Assembly (NCBI RefSeq): GCF_027921445.1
Contig: NZ_CP115667.1
Span: 1,488,001 to 1,552,000, forward strand
DNA length: 64,000 nucleotides
Source of the DNA: Peptoniphilus equinus
GTDB taxonomy: Bacteria; Bacillota; Clostridia; Tissierellales; Peptoniphilaceae
Reading direction: 5' to 3'
The notes under the pieces were generated by a model. The model did no database searches. It was not told where the DNA came from and saw nothing but the letters and a program-made list of their open reading frames with translations. The position numbers and the translations under genes are program-made. Below, piece by piece: positions 10,830 through 19,841 of the stretch; positions within the stretch are counted from its first letter, which is position 1; every line of letters begins with the position of its first letter.

Positions 10830-12542
10830 TTAGAATTCCGTTCTCGGATCTTTAGCCCCATAGAACGCACCTGTATCCAGGTCACGGAGAATAGCGTTGA
10901 CATCGCCCATTACCGGTTCTTTGGAAATCTTATAACCCATGGCTTCCAAATTTTTCTCAACATCTTTGACCAAGGTGTCTTTTTCGACACGAATCACATC
11001 CGGTTGCCACTGCATATGGAATCTCGGTGCTGCAACGGCTTCCGATAAAGTCATCTCGTGGTCAATGACATTGGATATGACTTGGAGTACCGTGGTGATA
11101 ATACGTGTTCCGCCGGGACTTCCCACTACCATGTACAGTTCACCGTCTTTTAAGATTATCGTCGGCGACATGGACGAGAGCGGACGCTTGCCGCCTTCGA
11201 TGGCATTGGCGTCGCCGCCCACTGCCCCGTAAATATTGGCTACGCCGGGTTTTACGGAGAAGTCGTCCATCTCATCATTTAACAGGAACCCCGCGCCGTC
11301 GACCGCAGCACCTGAACCGAAGGTCCAGTTGATCGTGTAAGTCACCGATACGGCATTGCCTTTGGAGTCAATGACGGAGTAGTGTGTCGTTTGATCGGAT
11401 TCGTAAGGAAGTTCCAATCCCGCTTTGACTTCAGAGCTTGGGATCGCTTTGTCCTTGTTGTCCACGATGCGTTGATAGATTTTTTTCGCATACGCTTTAT
11501 CGATCAATTCATTGACCGGTACTTTGACAAAGGCAGGATCGCCCATGTACTCGGCACGATCTGCATACGCTTGACGTTCCGCTTCCGCCATGAGATGAAT
11601 GGTCTCGGAAGAAAGTGCACCCATATTTTTCACATCGGCATTTTCCATGATGTTTAAAATTTCAATGATGTGCGTGCCTCCGGAGGACGGCGGACTCATT
11701 GAGATGATATCATAGCCACGGTACGTACCTTTGACCGGTTCTCTCCAGACCGTCTTATAATCGGCCAGATCTTCAGCTGTGATCAGCCCGCCATGTTTTT
11801 CCATGTCTTTGACGATCAGTTTTGCCGTCTCGCCGCGATAAAAATCTGACGGCCCGTACTTCGCAATACGCTCAAGGGTTTTGGCCAGATCTTCCTGTTT
11901 TAATACTTCATTCTCTTTATATGCCTCACCGTTTGCTTTGAAGAAATAGCGACTCGTCGTTTCGAATTGTTGCATGCGTTCTTTTTCTTCTACAAAAGTT
12001 TCAGCTTGGCGTTCAGTGAGGGCAAAACCTTCTCGTGCCGTCTTAATGGCAGGCTGCAATAAATCGCTCAACTGCATCGTGCCATATTCATTGAGCATAT
12101 CACTCATACCTTTAACGGTACCGGGAACGCCGGCAGCCTGATAGCCGGTGACACTTTTGCCTTCAACGACATTGCCGTCTTTGTCCAGATACATATCTTT
12201 AGTCGCTTTCTTCGGCGCCATTTCTCTGAAGTCCAAAGCTTTGGTTTTGCCGTCGGCCGTATGAATCAAGGCAAATCCGCCTCCGCCGATATTACCTGCT
12301 GAAGGGTGCACAACAGAAAGCATATAACCTACCGCAACGGCTGCATCTATAGCGTTGCCGCCTTGATCTAAAACGTCTTTACCGACTTGGTTCGCCAACG
12401 GATTGGTGCTCATGACAAGTCCGGTCCCTGTATCTTTCACAGGCGCCGGTATAGCTGCCCATAATTTGGTCGGAACCAATACTTGAAGCATTAACAAAAG
12501 CACCAGGAAACTGCTGAGTAATCGTTTGCTGCCTTTTTTCAT
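10830..12542 (-). CDS. ggt: Secreted gamma-glutamyltransferase
   Basis: An Ntn-hydrolase that cleaves or transfers gamma-glutamyl groups from glutathione, glutamine and gamma-glutamyl peptides outside the cell. The 570-residue precursor starts at the ATG at 12542, preceded by AAAAGGAGG. It has a lysine-rich N-terminus and a leucine-rich hydrophobic segment ending near LWA, a standard signal peptide without lipobox. The self-processing site is DQ-TTHYSVID, with nucleophile Thr385 by analogy with the E. coli enzyme. The conserved PSAGNIGGGGFAL, SPPSSGGTH and GKRPLSSMSPTI motifs are present. It has its own promoter and terminator, but its neighbours (symporter, glutaminase) share the glutamine/glutamate theme. 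A longer in-frame extension upstream runs through a terminator and promoter and is rejected. Confidence 0.95.
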   Translation of the reverse strand: MKKGSKRLLSSFLVLLLMLQVLVPTKLWAAIPAPVKDTGTGLVMSTNPLANQVGKDVLDQGGNAIDAAVAVGYMLSVVHPSAGNIGGGGFALIHTADGKTKALDFREMAPKKATKDMYLDKDGNVVEGKSVTGYQAAGVPGTVKGMSDMLNEYGTMQLSDLLQPAIKTAREGFALTERQAETFVEEKERMQQFETTSRYFFKANGEAYKENEVLKQEDLAKTLERIAKYGPSDFYRGETAKLIVKDMEKHGGLITAEDLADYKTVWREPVKGTYRGYDIISMSPPSSGGTHIIEILNIMENADVKNMGALSSETIHLMAEAERQAYADRAEYMGDPAFVKVPVNELIDKAYAKKIYQRIVDNKDKAIPSSEVKAGLELPYESDQTTHYSVIDSKGNAVSVTYTINWTFGSGAAVDGAGFLLNDEMDDFSVKPGVANIYGAVGGDANAIEGGKRPLSSMSPTIILKDGELYMVVGSPGGTRIITTVLQVISNVIDHEMTLSEAVAAPRFHMQWQPDVIRVEKDTLVKDVEKNLEAMGYKISKEPVMGDVNAILRDLDTGAFYGAKDPRTEF

Positions 12543-12563
12543 AATAGACCTCCTTTTTTTGTT

Positions 12564-12592
12564 ATTGTATCGCGGTATAAAGGTGTCGTCAA
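12564..12592 (-). promoter_or_regulatory. Sigma-A promoter of ggt
   Basis: Minus-strand TTGACG (12587-12592), exactly 17 bases, TACAAT (12564-12569). The start point would be near 12557, about 15 bases before the ATG, leaving a short leader that is mostly the ribosome binding site. Confidence 0.8.
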
Positions 12593-12664
12593 TAGAAATA
12601 GCGGCAATGCACTGACGGATACCTTGAGAGTCCCATTCCTGAAAAAACGTTTTATTTATTCCGC

Positions 12665-12687
12665 AAAAAAGCCCGCCTAAGCGAGCT
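12665..12687 (-). terminator. Terminator after the AGCS symporter
   Basis: Minus-strand stem AGCTCGC with GCGGGCT (one T-G pair), loop TTAG, then six T residues. It separates the symporter gene from ggt. Confidence 0.87.
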
Positions 12688-12696
12688 TTCTTACGA

Positions 12697-14106
12697 TTAT
12701 TTCCAGTATTGCAATTTGGACTCGTCCAGTCCGATATTGCGGCCCAAAAAGACCGGATTCTTGTTTTGACGTTTTTGGGAGCGATAATCTTCAAAGGCTT
12801 TTAACGCCTGCGAACCCAGAATCAAAATGGCAGGAATATTGATGATACACATCAATCCCATAAGCAGGTCCGCTAAGTTCCACACAAAATCCATTTCCAT
12901 ACCTGCACCGACAAAGATAATCACAGCGGCGACAATGCGGTAGGTCAATTGGAAGCCTTTAGAAGGCACCTTCTTGTTCAGATAGGCAATGCAGGAGTCT
13001 ACATAGTAGAGGTTGCCCAGCAGTGTAGTAAATGCAAAGAGAGAAAGGGAAATGGTGATGAAGTAGTTACCGTAAGCACCGAAGACAGTACTCAACGCTT
13101 CCTGCACATAAGGCGCTCCGGCCAGTTCCTCTGTCGGTACAACGCCGGATGCCATAGCCATAAAGGCTGTGGCGGAACAGATGACCAGTGTATCGATGAA
13201 TACGGAGAGCATTTGTACAAGACCTTGTTTGACAGGGTGAGACACGTCTGCGGACGCTGCAGCATTCGGTGCGGATCCCATACCGGCTTCATTAGAATAA
13301 AGACCGCGTTTGATACCTTGAACCATACTGGAGCCGGCCACGCCGCCGAAAATAGCACGGAAGTTAAAAGCATCGGAAAAGATATTGCTGAACACTTGCG
13401 GCATGTTTTTGATATTTACCACAATCATGATGAGAGCGACAACGACGAAGAGCACACCCATAATCGGAACGAGGGCGGAAGTAAACTGAATAATCCGCTT
13501 CCCGCCACCGATGATACAGTACCCTGCAATCAAGGCAAGGACAGCACCGATGATCCACGGTGTGACGCCGGGTTGATAAAAGCCGTAGACTTTAAAAGAG
13601 TCCTGTAAGTTGAACGATGCCAGCATATTAAATCCGACAGCATAGGTCAGAATCAGCGCCACGGCAAAAATGATGCCGAGGGTGCGAGAGCCGAGTGCGG
13701 TTTCTATGTAGTAGGAAGGTCCGCCATAGCTGGTACCGTCGTCACCGCGACGTTTGTAAATTTGCGCCAGAGTGGATTCAATAAATGCCGATGCGCCGCC
13801 GATCAGTGCAATCAGCCACATCCAAAAGACTGCGCCGTATCCGCCAAGGCAAATGGCATTGGAGATACCTACAATGTTACCTGTCCCGACGCGAGACGCC
13901 GTAGAGACCATGAGAGCTTGAAAGGATGAGACGCCGCCTTGATTCGGTTTTTCAGCAACCACATTGATCGATTCTTTAAAAAAAGAAAACTGCATGAACT
14001 TGGTGCGGAAGGTAAAATAAAGTCCGCAGGCCAAGAGCATAATGATGAGAATAGGATAGTAGAGCACATCGTTAATCGCTAGGATGAGATCCGAAATAAA
14101 CTGCAT
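12697..14106 (-). CDS. Sodium:alanine/glycine (AGCS) family symporter
   Basis: A 469-residue membrane transporter of the alanine-or-glycine:cation symporter family (AlsT/GlnT-like), which couples uptake of alanine, glycine or glutamine to sodium entry. Roughly ten to eleven hydrophobic segments can be followed. Family signatures include the early GGVSSFQALMVSTASRVGTGNI block, the GDDGTSYGGPSYYIE region and KRGLYSNEAGMGSAPNAAA. The ATG at 14106 has an AGGAGG site. The gene lies 12 bases after glutaminase, so the two are almost certainly cotranscribed; glutamine is the likeliest substrate by context, as in B. subtilis glsA-glnT pairs. Substrate assignment is inference. Confidence 0.92.
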   Translation of the reverse strand: MQFISDLILAINDVLYYPILIIMLLACGLYFTFRTKFMQFSFFKESINVVAEKPNQGGVSSFQALMVSTASRVGTGNIVGISNAICLGGYGAVFWMWLIALIGGASAFIESTLAQIYKRRGDDGTSYGGPSYYIETALGSRTLGIIFAVALILTYAVGFNMLASFNLQDSFKVYGFYQPGVTPWIIGAVLALIAGYCIIGGGKRIIQFTSALVPIMGVLFVVVALIMIVVNIKNMPQVFSNIFSDAFNFRAIFGGVAGSSMVQGIKRGLYSNEAGMGSAPNAAASADVSHPVKQGLVQMLSVFIDTLVICSATAFMAMASGVVPTEELAGAPYVQEALSTVFGAYGNYFITISLSLFAFTTLLGNLYYVDSCIAYLNKKVPSKGFQLTYRIVAAVIIFVGAGMEMDFVWNLADLLMGLMCIINIPAILILGSQALKAFEDYRSQKRQNKNPVFLGRNIGLDESKLQYWK

Positions 14107-14118
14107 AATTGCCTCCTG

Positions 14119-15045
14119 TTAATAGATATTTAAACCCAGCTCTCGGGAGAGGAATTCCAACATCCGCACTCCGGAGTAACTGTTGCCGTGACTGTCGAGC
14201 CCCGGACTGTAGACCGCAAGACCGTACCCGTCTAACGATGCCGTGACAATGCCGCCGCCCACGCCGCTCTTCGCAGGAATCCCCACTCGCACAGCAAAGT
14301 CCCCTGCATAATCATACGTGCCGCAGGTGGCCATCAACGTCCGTAAAACTCGAGCAATGTCCTCGTCAATGACCCGTGTTCCGTCGGGGTTCACGCCTTT
14401 GTTGGACAGGACATAACTCATATGTGCCAAGTCTTTACACGTCACCATAATGCTGCAGGATTTAAAATAGACATCCAGCACCTCTTCGACTTCCAAATCC
14501 TTCGGCAGAATGCCCTTGGTCAGCATGAGATAGGTCAACGTCCGATTGGCAAAGGAGCTCACGCGCTCCGACATAAAGATATCCTGCGAGTACGTCACGT
14601 CCCTCCCAAGAAATTTGGACACATAGTTCAGAATCACACCCATGGTCTTCTCTTGGTAGATTTCATGAAGCAAGGCCACCGTGACAATCGCGCCGGCATT
14701 GATGAAAGGATTGACCGGCACATTTTTTTTGGAAAGCTCCAGCTCAATGACACTGTTAAACGGTTTCGCCGACGGCTTGAGCCCGACGTTGCGTTTGAGT
14801 TCGTCCACCGTGTAATTTTCAAGAGCAAGCGCATATAAAATCACCTTGACGATGGACTGAATGGAAAAAGGCGTGTCTACTTCTCCGGCATAGAGCGCCT
14901 CGCCGTTTTGAATGACAGCCAGTGCCACATTTTGAAAATTTTGTTTTTTGAGCTCCGGTATGTAGTCGGCGACTTCGCCATAACGGGTGTACTTCCTTCC
15001 CAATTCCACAGCACGATCCAGAAGCTCTTGGCTAAATGTGAGCAA
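14119..15045 (-). CDS. glsA: Glutaminase
   Basis: A beta-lactamase-fold glutaminase hydrolysing glutamine to glutamate and ammonia in the cytoplasm. The Ser-x-x-Lys catalytic motif appears as FSIQSIVK, and the conserved NPFINAGAI, CGTYDYAGDFA and GIPAKSGVGGGI segments follow. The length (308 residues) is normal. A GTG at 15054 would begin inside the GGAGG site itself, so I prefer the TTG at 15045, which is seven bases after GGAGG; the protein then starts LLTFSQELLDRAVELG. It forms a two-gene operon with the symporter downstream. Ammonia release could also support acid tolerance, as known for E. coli GlsA/YbaS; nothing here proves that. Confidence 0.95.
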   Translation of the reverse strand: MLTFSQELLDRAVELGRKYTRYGEVADYIPELKKQNFQNVALAVIQNGEALYAGEVDTPFSIQSIVKVILYALALENYTVDELKRNVGLKPSAKPFNSVIELELSKKNVPVNPFINAGAIVTVALLHEIYQEKTMGVILNYVSKFLGRDVTYSQDIFMSERVSSFANRTLTYLMLTKGILPKDLEVEEVLDVYFKSCSIMVTCKDLAHMSYVLSNKGVNPDGTRVIDEDIARVLRTLMATCGTYDYAGDFAVRVGIPAKSGVGGGIVTASLDGYGLAVYSPGLDSHGNSYSGVRMLEFLSRELGLNIY

Positions 15046-15064
15046 ACGTTTCACCTCCGAGCTT

Positions 15065-15073
15065 ATTGTATCA
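15065..15073 (-). promoter_or_regulatory. Extended -10 promoter for glsA
   Basis: The minus-strand sequence TGATACAAT is an extended -10 element. No good -35 box is seen 17 bases upstream. Transcription would start at about 15058, leaving a leader of only about 13 bases that begins at the ribosome binding site. Confidence 0.5.
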
Positions 15074-15147
15074 TAGTTATAGTTCTCTGCCTATGTATAA
15101 TTGCACGAAGCGTTCTTTCTGCCCCGAGAGAAAATCCCATGAAACGG

Positions 15148-15176
15148 CTGTCAACACTGCTGAAATAAGATATAAT
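15148..15176 (+). promoter_or_regulatory. Promoter of the DUF2325 gene
   Basis: CTGTCA (15148-15153), 17-base spacer, perfect TATAAT (15171-15176). It is divergent from the glsA promoter across a 176-base intergenic region. Confidence 0.7.
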
Positions 15177-15230
15177 ACTCTATAGATTTATAACATAATC
15201 AATGACTTAATAGTAATGAAAGGATAATCG

Positions 15231-16271
15231 ATGAACAAAACAAAACTGCTTAACGAATCCATCGCCGAACTCACGGCACACCTACAGGCACTCTCCTTTG
15301 ACAATGTCGAAGTCACTGAGGCCATGTTCTACCACTACTTTGAATTTTTAAAACACTTAAAAAGCCTTCCGAACCCGGATGAGAATGCCGACAGCTGGGA
15401 CGACTCGTCGTCTGAAACGGCATCTTCACCTCAAAGCCCCGGTCGCCTTCAGGAAATTTACGATCCGGACAACAACCTCTTTCTCGGTCAAACCCATTTG
15501 AACCTCTCCGGCGCCACCATCGGTTCCTTTAAAATCTTTATGCCTGAAAAGCTGCTGAGAAAACTGGGTGTTGACGAAGGGGACTGGGTGCGAGCCTCCA
15601 TCCTTCGCAGAACCTACGACCACAAACCTGTCTATGACTACGAGCTGGTCGAAAAAGTCGCCGCACCGAGCAACAAACATCTTCTCTCCTACGCCGTCGT
15701 CCACATGGATATGACCGAGGATCAGTTCTACATCGAAGCCACAGACAGTGACGGTGCTCACAAAATTTTACTGGACAATTTTAAAATAGGTAATTTTGCT
15801 TTGCAAGCCGGCGACATCGTGGACTATGCCTACTGGAACGACGACATCTTAAACGGTAAAATCATCTGGATTCACCCGGTGGACAGTGAACCGGTACACT
15901 TTTTAAAACATACCGGTGAGGACCGCACCGCATCCGAAGACGTGTTGCAGGAAAGGACCTTCCCCGTAACACGCCTGGACAACATTCGCGTCGGTCTGGT
16001 CGGCTGCCGCGACAATCATGACGAGCTCACCACCTATTTAAAGAGTGTGGGAGCCACCCTTTTGGAAGCGGACGGCAGCGGCTCCCTGGATGATATGAAA
16101 GCCGAGCTGTCCACAGCCCATGTCATTGTCATCTTTATCGACAGCGTCGGCCACGAAGGTATGTTTAACATTCGAAACATTTCAAAATCCGCACAGATTC
16201 CTATTGTCTATTCCAAAGCCGTCGACCCTCAGACTTTGGTACGACTGATTAACGAAGAATTATACGCCTAA
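15231..16271 (+). CDS. DUF2325 domain protein
   Basis: A 346-residue cytoplasmic protein. The last 95 residues (about 252-346) match the DUF2325 pattern: a start like a Rossmann strand (IRVGLVGCRDNH), then ADGSGSLDDMKAELS, a hydrophobic strand VIVIFIDSVGHEGMFNIRN, and IPIVYSK near the end. The first 75 residues are helical and acidic, including a serine/aspartate-rich linker; the middle is probably beta-rich. DUF2325 proteins are common in Firmicutes but have no settled function. The site AAAGGA precedes the ATG. It is transcribed alone, with its own promoter and a strong terminator. The family is fairly sure, the role unknown. Confidence 0.75.
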   Translation: MNKTKLLNESIAELTAHLQALSFDNVEVTEAMFYHYFEFLKHLKSLPNPDENADSWDDSSSETASSPQSPGRLQEIYDPDNNLFLGQTHLNLSGATIGSFKIFMPEKLLRKLGVDEGDWVRASILRRTYDHKPVYDYELVEKVAAPSNKHLLSYAVVHMDMTEDQFYIEATDSDGAHKILLDNFKIGNFALQAGDIVDYAYWNDDILNGKIIWIHPVDSEPVHFLKHTGEDRTASEDVLQERTFPVTRLDNIRVGLVGCRDNHDELTTYLKSVGATLLEADGSGSLDDMKAELSTAHVIVIFIDSVGHEGMFNIRNISKSAQIPIVYSKAVDPQTLVRLINEELYA

Positions 16272-16302
16272 AAAAATGACGCTGTCACAGCGTCATTTTT
16301 TT
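16271..16302 (+). terminator. Terminator of the DUF2325 gene
   Basis: Stem AAATGACGCTG with CAGCGTCATTT around loop TCA, followed by T residues. The A-rich left flank makes it potentially active on both strands, and it also follows the convergent PHP-HAD gene ending at 16353. Confidence 0.88.
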
Positions 16303-16352
16303 CATGTTTAGACTAAAGACCAAATAAAAAAGGACTCCAAGGATCTTATTTG

Positions 16353-18452
16353 CTACGCGCTAAAATACCGTGCCACCTCATCGACAGTCTCCACATACCT
16401 ATCACAGTTGTTTCGCATCAGAAACTCATCGGACACATCACTCTTTACGCCAATGGCACAGCCGGCATAATAACCTAAAAACATATCGCAAGGACTGTCC
16501 CCCACCACGGCAAGCTCTTCTGTGTCAAGGCCGAAGTCTTCCGCAGCTTTATAGACTACCGTCGGATCCGGCTTGGCCGGATAGCGGTCACCGCTGTAGA
16601 TGCCATCCACCATGTCCCGCACGCCTAAGCGATCTAAAGTGTATTCGATGAGCGTGTGATTGTCTGAACTCACCACACCGATAGCAAGTCCCTGTGCCTT
16701 TAAGGCGGTGAATAATGCCGCAATGTCCCCGGCCGGCCGGATCACTTCCGGGTGTTGAGTCATATAGTCGCCGTAGACCGTTTCCATCGCATGCCCGTCC
16801 ACGTCCTTGCCCGTGACAGCACAAAGAACTGCCGCAATCTCGTCCAAGGTCCCGGCGGCAAGAGGCGACCCCGGACGCACACCATCGTCGTCAATACCCA
16901 CCGCTGACAAAGCTCTTTGCCGCGCATCGGGATCGTCACACAACGTTGCGATAAAGGTCGTTGTGGCGTCCGCCCAAAGATCAGAAAACTGAATCAGCGT
17001 GCCGTCTTTATCAAAGAGGACACCACGGAGCTTTCTCTGCTGTGTCGCTTCGCCCCAAGTTGTCCTTCGCGGCGTCACACTTTTAAATCGAAGCGGATTG
17101 GTCGAACCGATATATCTGCCGGTGTGATCCCGCACATCCACTCGCACCCAGGCACCGTCGTTCTGATTGAACGTGAACGTGCTGAGCGTCCCCGGAACGG
17201 ATTGTACTACCCGGCCGTCCACCACCCATTGATGGTACCCTGCACCGCCGATCCATTCAAAACAGAGCTCGCCTTCTTTCAAATCCACTGCACGACCTAC
17301 GGCATTTTGTCCCGCGTGCTCACCGTTAATGGCGCTGTCGGTAAAGACCATGGACGGCAGCCCTCTTTCGCAAAAGCTGACAGCCTTCTCTACAAAACCC
17401 TGCCGTAAAGCTGCAAGACCATTTCCTCGGCTCAGCACATAAGTCGAGGGGATCCCGATACACGACGGTGTCAAGGCGCCGTCGTAGGCTTCCCCCTTTT
17501 TAAAGTGATTGTCCGACGCACCGATCCCGACGATATCGTTGCCCCAATTCCACAATCGACTCCAGACCTTCAATGCTTTAGCCGAGGCCAAAGTCGCCGT
17601 CCGGTAGCCCGGATCGGTGATAACTTCCATTGTGTGACACAAGGTCATAGGAAAATCCTGAAGCGTCATATCCCACGGCGGCATCAGCGAGTGGTTGATA
17701 GCAAGAAGCCCTCGGCGATTTGATGCGCTTAAGGCGTGAAAAAATGCCAGCAGCGTCGTCTCGGACATCGGGGTCACCGGCGGCAGACCGTCAAAGGGCG
17801 AACGCGTACTGAAGTGGTAGTTGAAGTGGCCATAGGGCGTGGTGATTTCCGTGGCAGGTAAGACGCTCACACCTTCGGTCGCCGCCCAACCGGTGGGAAA
17901 CACGGTGTGATCCGTGGCATGAAAGAAATCCAAACCGGCGTCCTTTGCCATGGTATCATTCTCTGCCTTGGTAGCGTGGCCGTCAGAGACGGTGGTGTGG
18001 GAGTGAAAATCCCCTCGATACCACCGTGCAATTCCCTCCGAGACGCCCTCGTCATAAGCTTGCAGCTCGATATAAGGCGACGCTCCTAAGAAATCCACTG
18101 TATCCCGCCGGAGGTCAGCTTCCATAAAGGCTTCAGTATAGGCTTTTCGATCTAAGCTTTGTACCTTCACCTGCACCAGCATATCGTCGTGTCCATAGTC
18201 TGCGATTTTAAAATTATATAAGGTGTAATCTTCGTATTTTGTCAAGACGCCGAAGTTCGCCATACTGTAGCGCACATCCCGAGCTACAAATAGACGTACC
18301 TCACACCCCACGGCAAAGTGACTGCCTACTTGGCGAAAGGTGCGTTCCTGCATAATTAAGTTAAAGGGGGCCGGCTGCGGCGTCTGTAGCGTAATGATCA
18401 CGCCGAAGACGCTTTGGGGAATGTGCAGAGGGATAGTATGATATAAGGTCAT
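16353..18452 (-). CDS. Two-enzyme fusion: PHP (CehA/McbA-type) metallohydrolase plus HAD phosphatase
   Basis: A 699-residue cytoplasmic protein with three parts. Residues 1-145 look like the beta-rich N-terminal domain of CehA/McbA metallohydrolases. Residues 146-365 are a PHP phosphoesterase domain opening RWYRGDFHSHTTVSDGH, with likely metal ligands His150, His152, Asp157, His178, Asp181, His182, Glu202, His254 and the Asp314-x-His316 pair. A beta-rich linker leads to a HAD hydrolase (about 475-699) with motif I DKDGT (Asp481, Asp483), motif II Ser595, Lys627 and motif IV GDSPCD (Asp652, Asp656). It follows the lipoprotein gene of the ABC operon after a terminator that must leak, and has its own AGGAG site. 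I infer breakdown of an imported phosphodiester followed by dephosphorylation; the substrate is unknown. Confidence 0.85.
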   Translation of the reverse strand: MTLYHTIPLHIPQSVFGVIITLQTPQPAPFNLIMQERTFRQVGSHFAVGCEVRLFVARDVRYSMANFGVLTKYEDYTLYNFKIADYGHDDMLVQVKVQSLDRKAYTEAFMEADLRRDTVDFLGASPYIELQAYDEGVSEGIARWYRGDFHSHTTVSDGHATKAENDTMAKDAGLDFFHATDHTVFPTGWAATEGVSVLPATEITTPYGHFNYHFSTRSPFDGLPPVTPMSETTLLAFFHALSASNRRGLLAINHSLMPPWDMTLQDFPMTLCHTMEVITDPGYRTATLASAKALKVWSRLWNWGNDIVGIGASDNHFKKGEAYDGALTPSCIGIPSTYVLSRGNGLAALRQGFVEKAVSFCERGLPSMVFTDSAINGEHAGQNAVGRAVDLKEGELCFEWIGGAGYHQWVVDGRVVQSVPGTLSTFTFNQNDGAWVRVDVRDHTGRYIGSTNPLRFKSVTPRRTTWGEATQQRKLRGVLFDKDGTLIQFSDLWADATTTFIATLCDDPDARQRALSAVGIDDDGVRPGSPLAAGTLDEIAAVLCAVTGKDVDGHAMETVYGDYMTQHPEVIRPAGDIAALFTALKAQGLAIGVVSSDNHTLIEYTLDRLGVRDMVDGIYSGDRYPAKPDPTVVYKAAEDFGLDTEELAVVGDSPCDMFLGYYAGCAIGVKSDVSDEFLMRNNCDRYVETVDEVARYFSA

Positions 18453-18466
18453 CTTTTTCTCCTATG

Positions 18467-18491
18467 AAAAAAAGGCTCACGAAGAGCCTTT
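18467..18491 (-). terminator. Intra-operon terminator between binding protein and PHP-HAD genes
   Basis: Minus-strand stem AAAGGCTC with GAGCCTTT, loop TTCGT, then a T run. Placed after the lipoprotein gene, it would keep the fusion enzyme at a lower level than the binding protein. Confidence 0.85.
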
Positions 18492-18497
18492 ATGCAT

Positions 18498-19832
18498 TTA
18501 CTTGCTGAGATACTCGTCCCATGCAGCTTGAGCTGTTTTTTGCGCTTCGTCTAAAGCAACTTGTGCATCGACATTTTCCAGCTCCACTTTGTCTGCGGCA
18601 ATTTTCAGTGCATCGGTGATCTTGCCACCGGTCGGATCAATGAAGTTCGTCGCACCGGACATTACCTGTTCGGTCGGCACACCGGCATAAGGATTTTCTT
18701 CAACGAACTTCTTGTAGCTTTCCATCTCGGTAGCACTCTTGCGGGACGGAATGTAACCTACAGTTTCCGACCAGCGGGCAGAGACTTCCGGTGAGGTGAA
18801 GAATGCGATCCATTCATAAGCCGCAGCTTTTTGTGCGTCATCAGCAATCTCAGGTACGACCATATAATGGGCACCTGCTATCGGCTTAGCAGGATTGCCG
18901 TTTAAACCCGGTTGCATCGCTGAATCAATGATGGAGAAATCCAGATCCCCTTTGTCCCCTGATGAACCGGTGTAGGAAATCGCCTCGCCGTTCATCACGT
19001 TGTCAATGGTGCGATACCAATACTCCCAACCTTGTCCGCCTGAGTTGATCTTGGCAGTACCGTTTTGAATTTGCTCACGAATGAAGTTCCATGCGTCAAC
19101 CCATTCTTTACTGTTGATGGTGACCGTCTTGCCGTCCTCGGAAATCACCGTACCACCGTTGGAAAAGGCGACATCCATCAGGTTATCAGCGCCCCACATC
19201 GGCAAGTGTCCCAGTTGTGTGATTCCCTTATCTTGAAGTTCTTTAGAATACTTAAAGACATTCTCCCAAGAGCTGTACATCTCTTTCGGATCAATACCGG
19301 CTTGTTCGAGAAGATCTTTGCGATAGTAGATGACTTGTGTGGTGCCGTAAGCCGGGAAAGCATAGACGCCGTCGTCCACAAGAGCCGATTCAATCAGCAC
19401 ATCCATATAGTCACTTACCGGTGTGCGTGCATCGTCAATGTAGTCTTTCATGTTGGCTGCAATGTGCTTTTCAGCAAGCTTTTGAATGTCACTGCCGATA
19501 AAGACTGCCGGTGGTTGTTTTGCTGCAATGGCAGCCTGTACCTTTTGAAGCGTTTCATCATAGTCCGCCTGTTGGACGCCGGTGACATGGACTTTGTCCT
19601 GAGATTCGTTAAACTCTTTAATCAGACTTTCCATCGTCTCACAGGCCACGGAGCCTAAGCCGTACCAGAATTCAATCTCAACAGTCTCGCCGTCCTTAAG
19701 CTCGGCAGAAGCCTCGCCTGCATTGGCCGTGTCGGTGTTCAGAGCCTGTTTGGCGCTCTCAGAGCAGGCGGTGGTAAAGATCATCACCACAACAAGACTC
19801 ATGAAAGCCAGTGTGTGCATAAATTTTTTCAT
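18498..19832 (-). CDS. ABC transporter substrate-binding lipoprotein (UgpB/MalE-like)
   Basis: A 444-residue extracellular solute-binding protein of family 1. The N-terminus MKKFMHTLAFMSLVVVMIF ends in a lipobox-like TTAC, so Cys23 would be lipidated and anchor the protein. The mature part has the family pattern VEIEFWYGLGS, the ESLIKEFNESQ helix, and the IPSRKSA segment near the C-terminal lobe. It is encoded with a MalF-type and a MalG-type permease and an MsmK/UgpC-type ATPase, so the system imports a sugar, sugar phosphate or glycerophospho-compound. The linked phosphoesterase fusion favours a phosphorylated ligand. Ligand identity cannot be read from the sequence. Confidence 0.9.
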   Translation of the reverse strand: MKKFMHTLAFMSLVVVMIFTTACSESAKQALNTDTANAGEASAELKDGETVEIEFWYGLGSVACETMESLIKEFNESQDKVHVTGVQQADYDETLQKVQAAIAAKQPPAVFIGSDIQKLAEKHIAANMKDYIDDARTPVSDYMDVLIESALVDDGVYAFPAYGTTQVIYYRKDLLEQAGIDPKEMYSSWENVFKYSKELQDKGITQLGHLPMWGADNLMDVAFSNGGTVISEDGKTVTINSKEWVDAWNFIREQIQNGTAKINSGGQGWEYWYRTIDNVMNGEAISYTGSSGDKGDLDFSIIDSAMQPGLNGNPAKPIAGAHYMVVPEIADDAQKAAAYEWIAFFTSPEVSARWSETVGYIPSRKSATEMESYKKFVEENPYAGVPTEQVMSGATNFIDPTGGKITDALKIAADKVELENVDAQVALDEAQKTAQAAWDEYLSK

Positions 19833-19841
19833 TGTAATCTC

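Noticed and set aside
12543-12794. N-terminal extension of ggt by 84 codons
   Set aside because: It would run through the symporter terminator and the ggt promoter; the start at 12542 has a site and a signal peptide directly after it.
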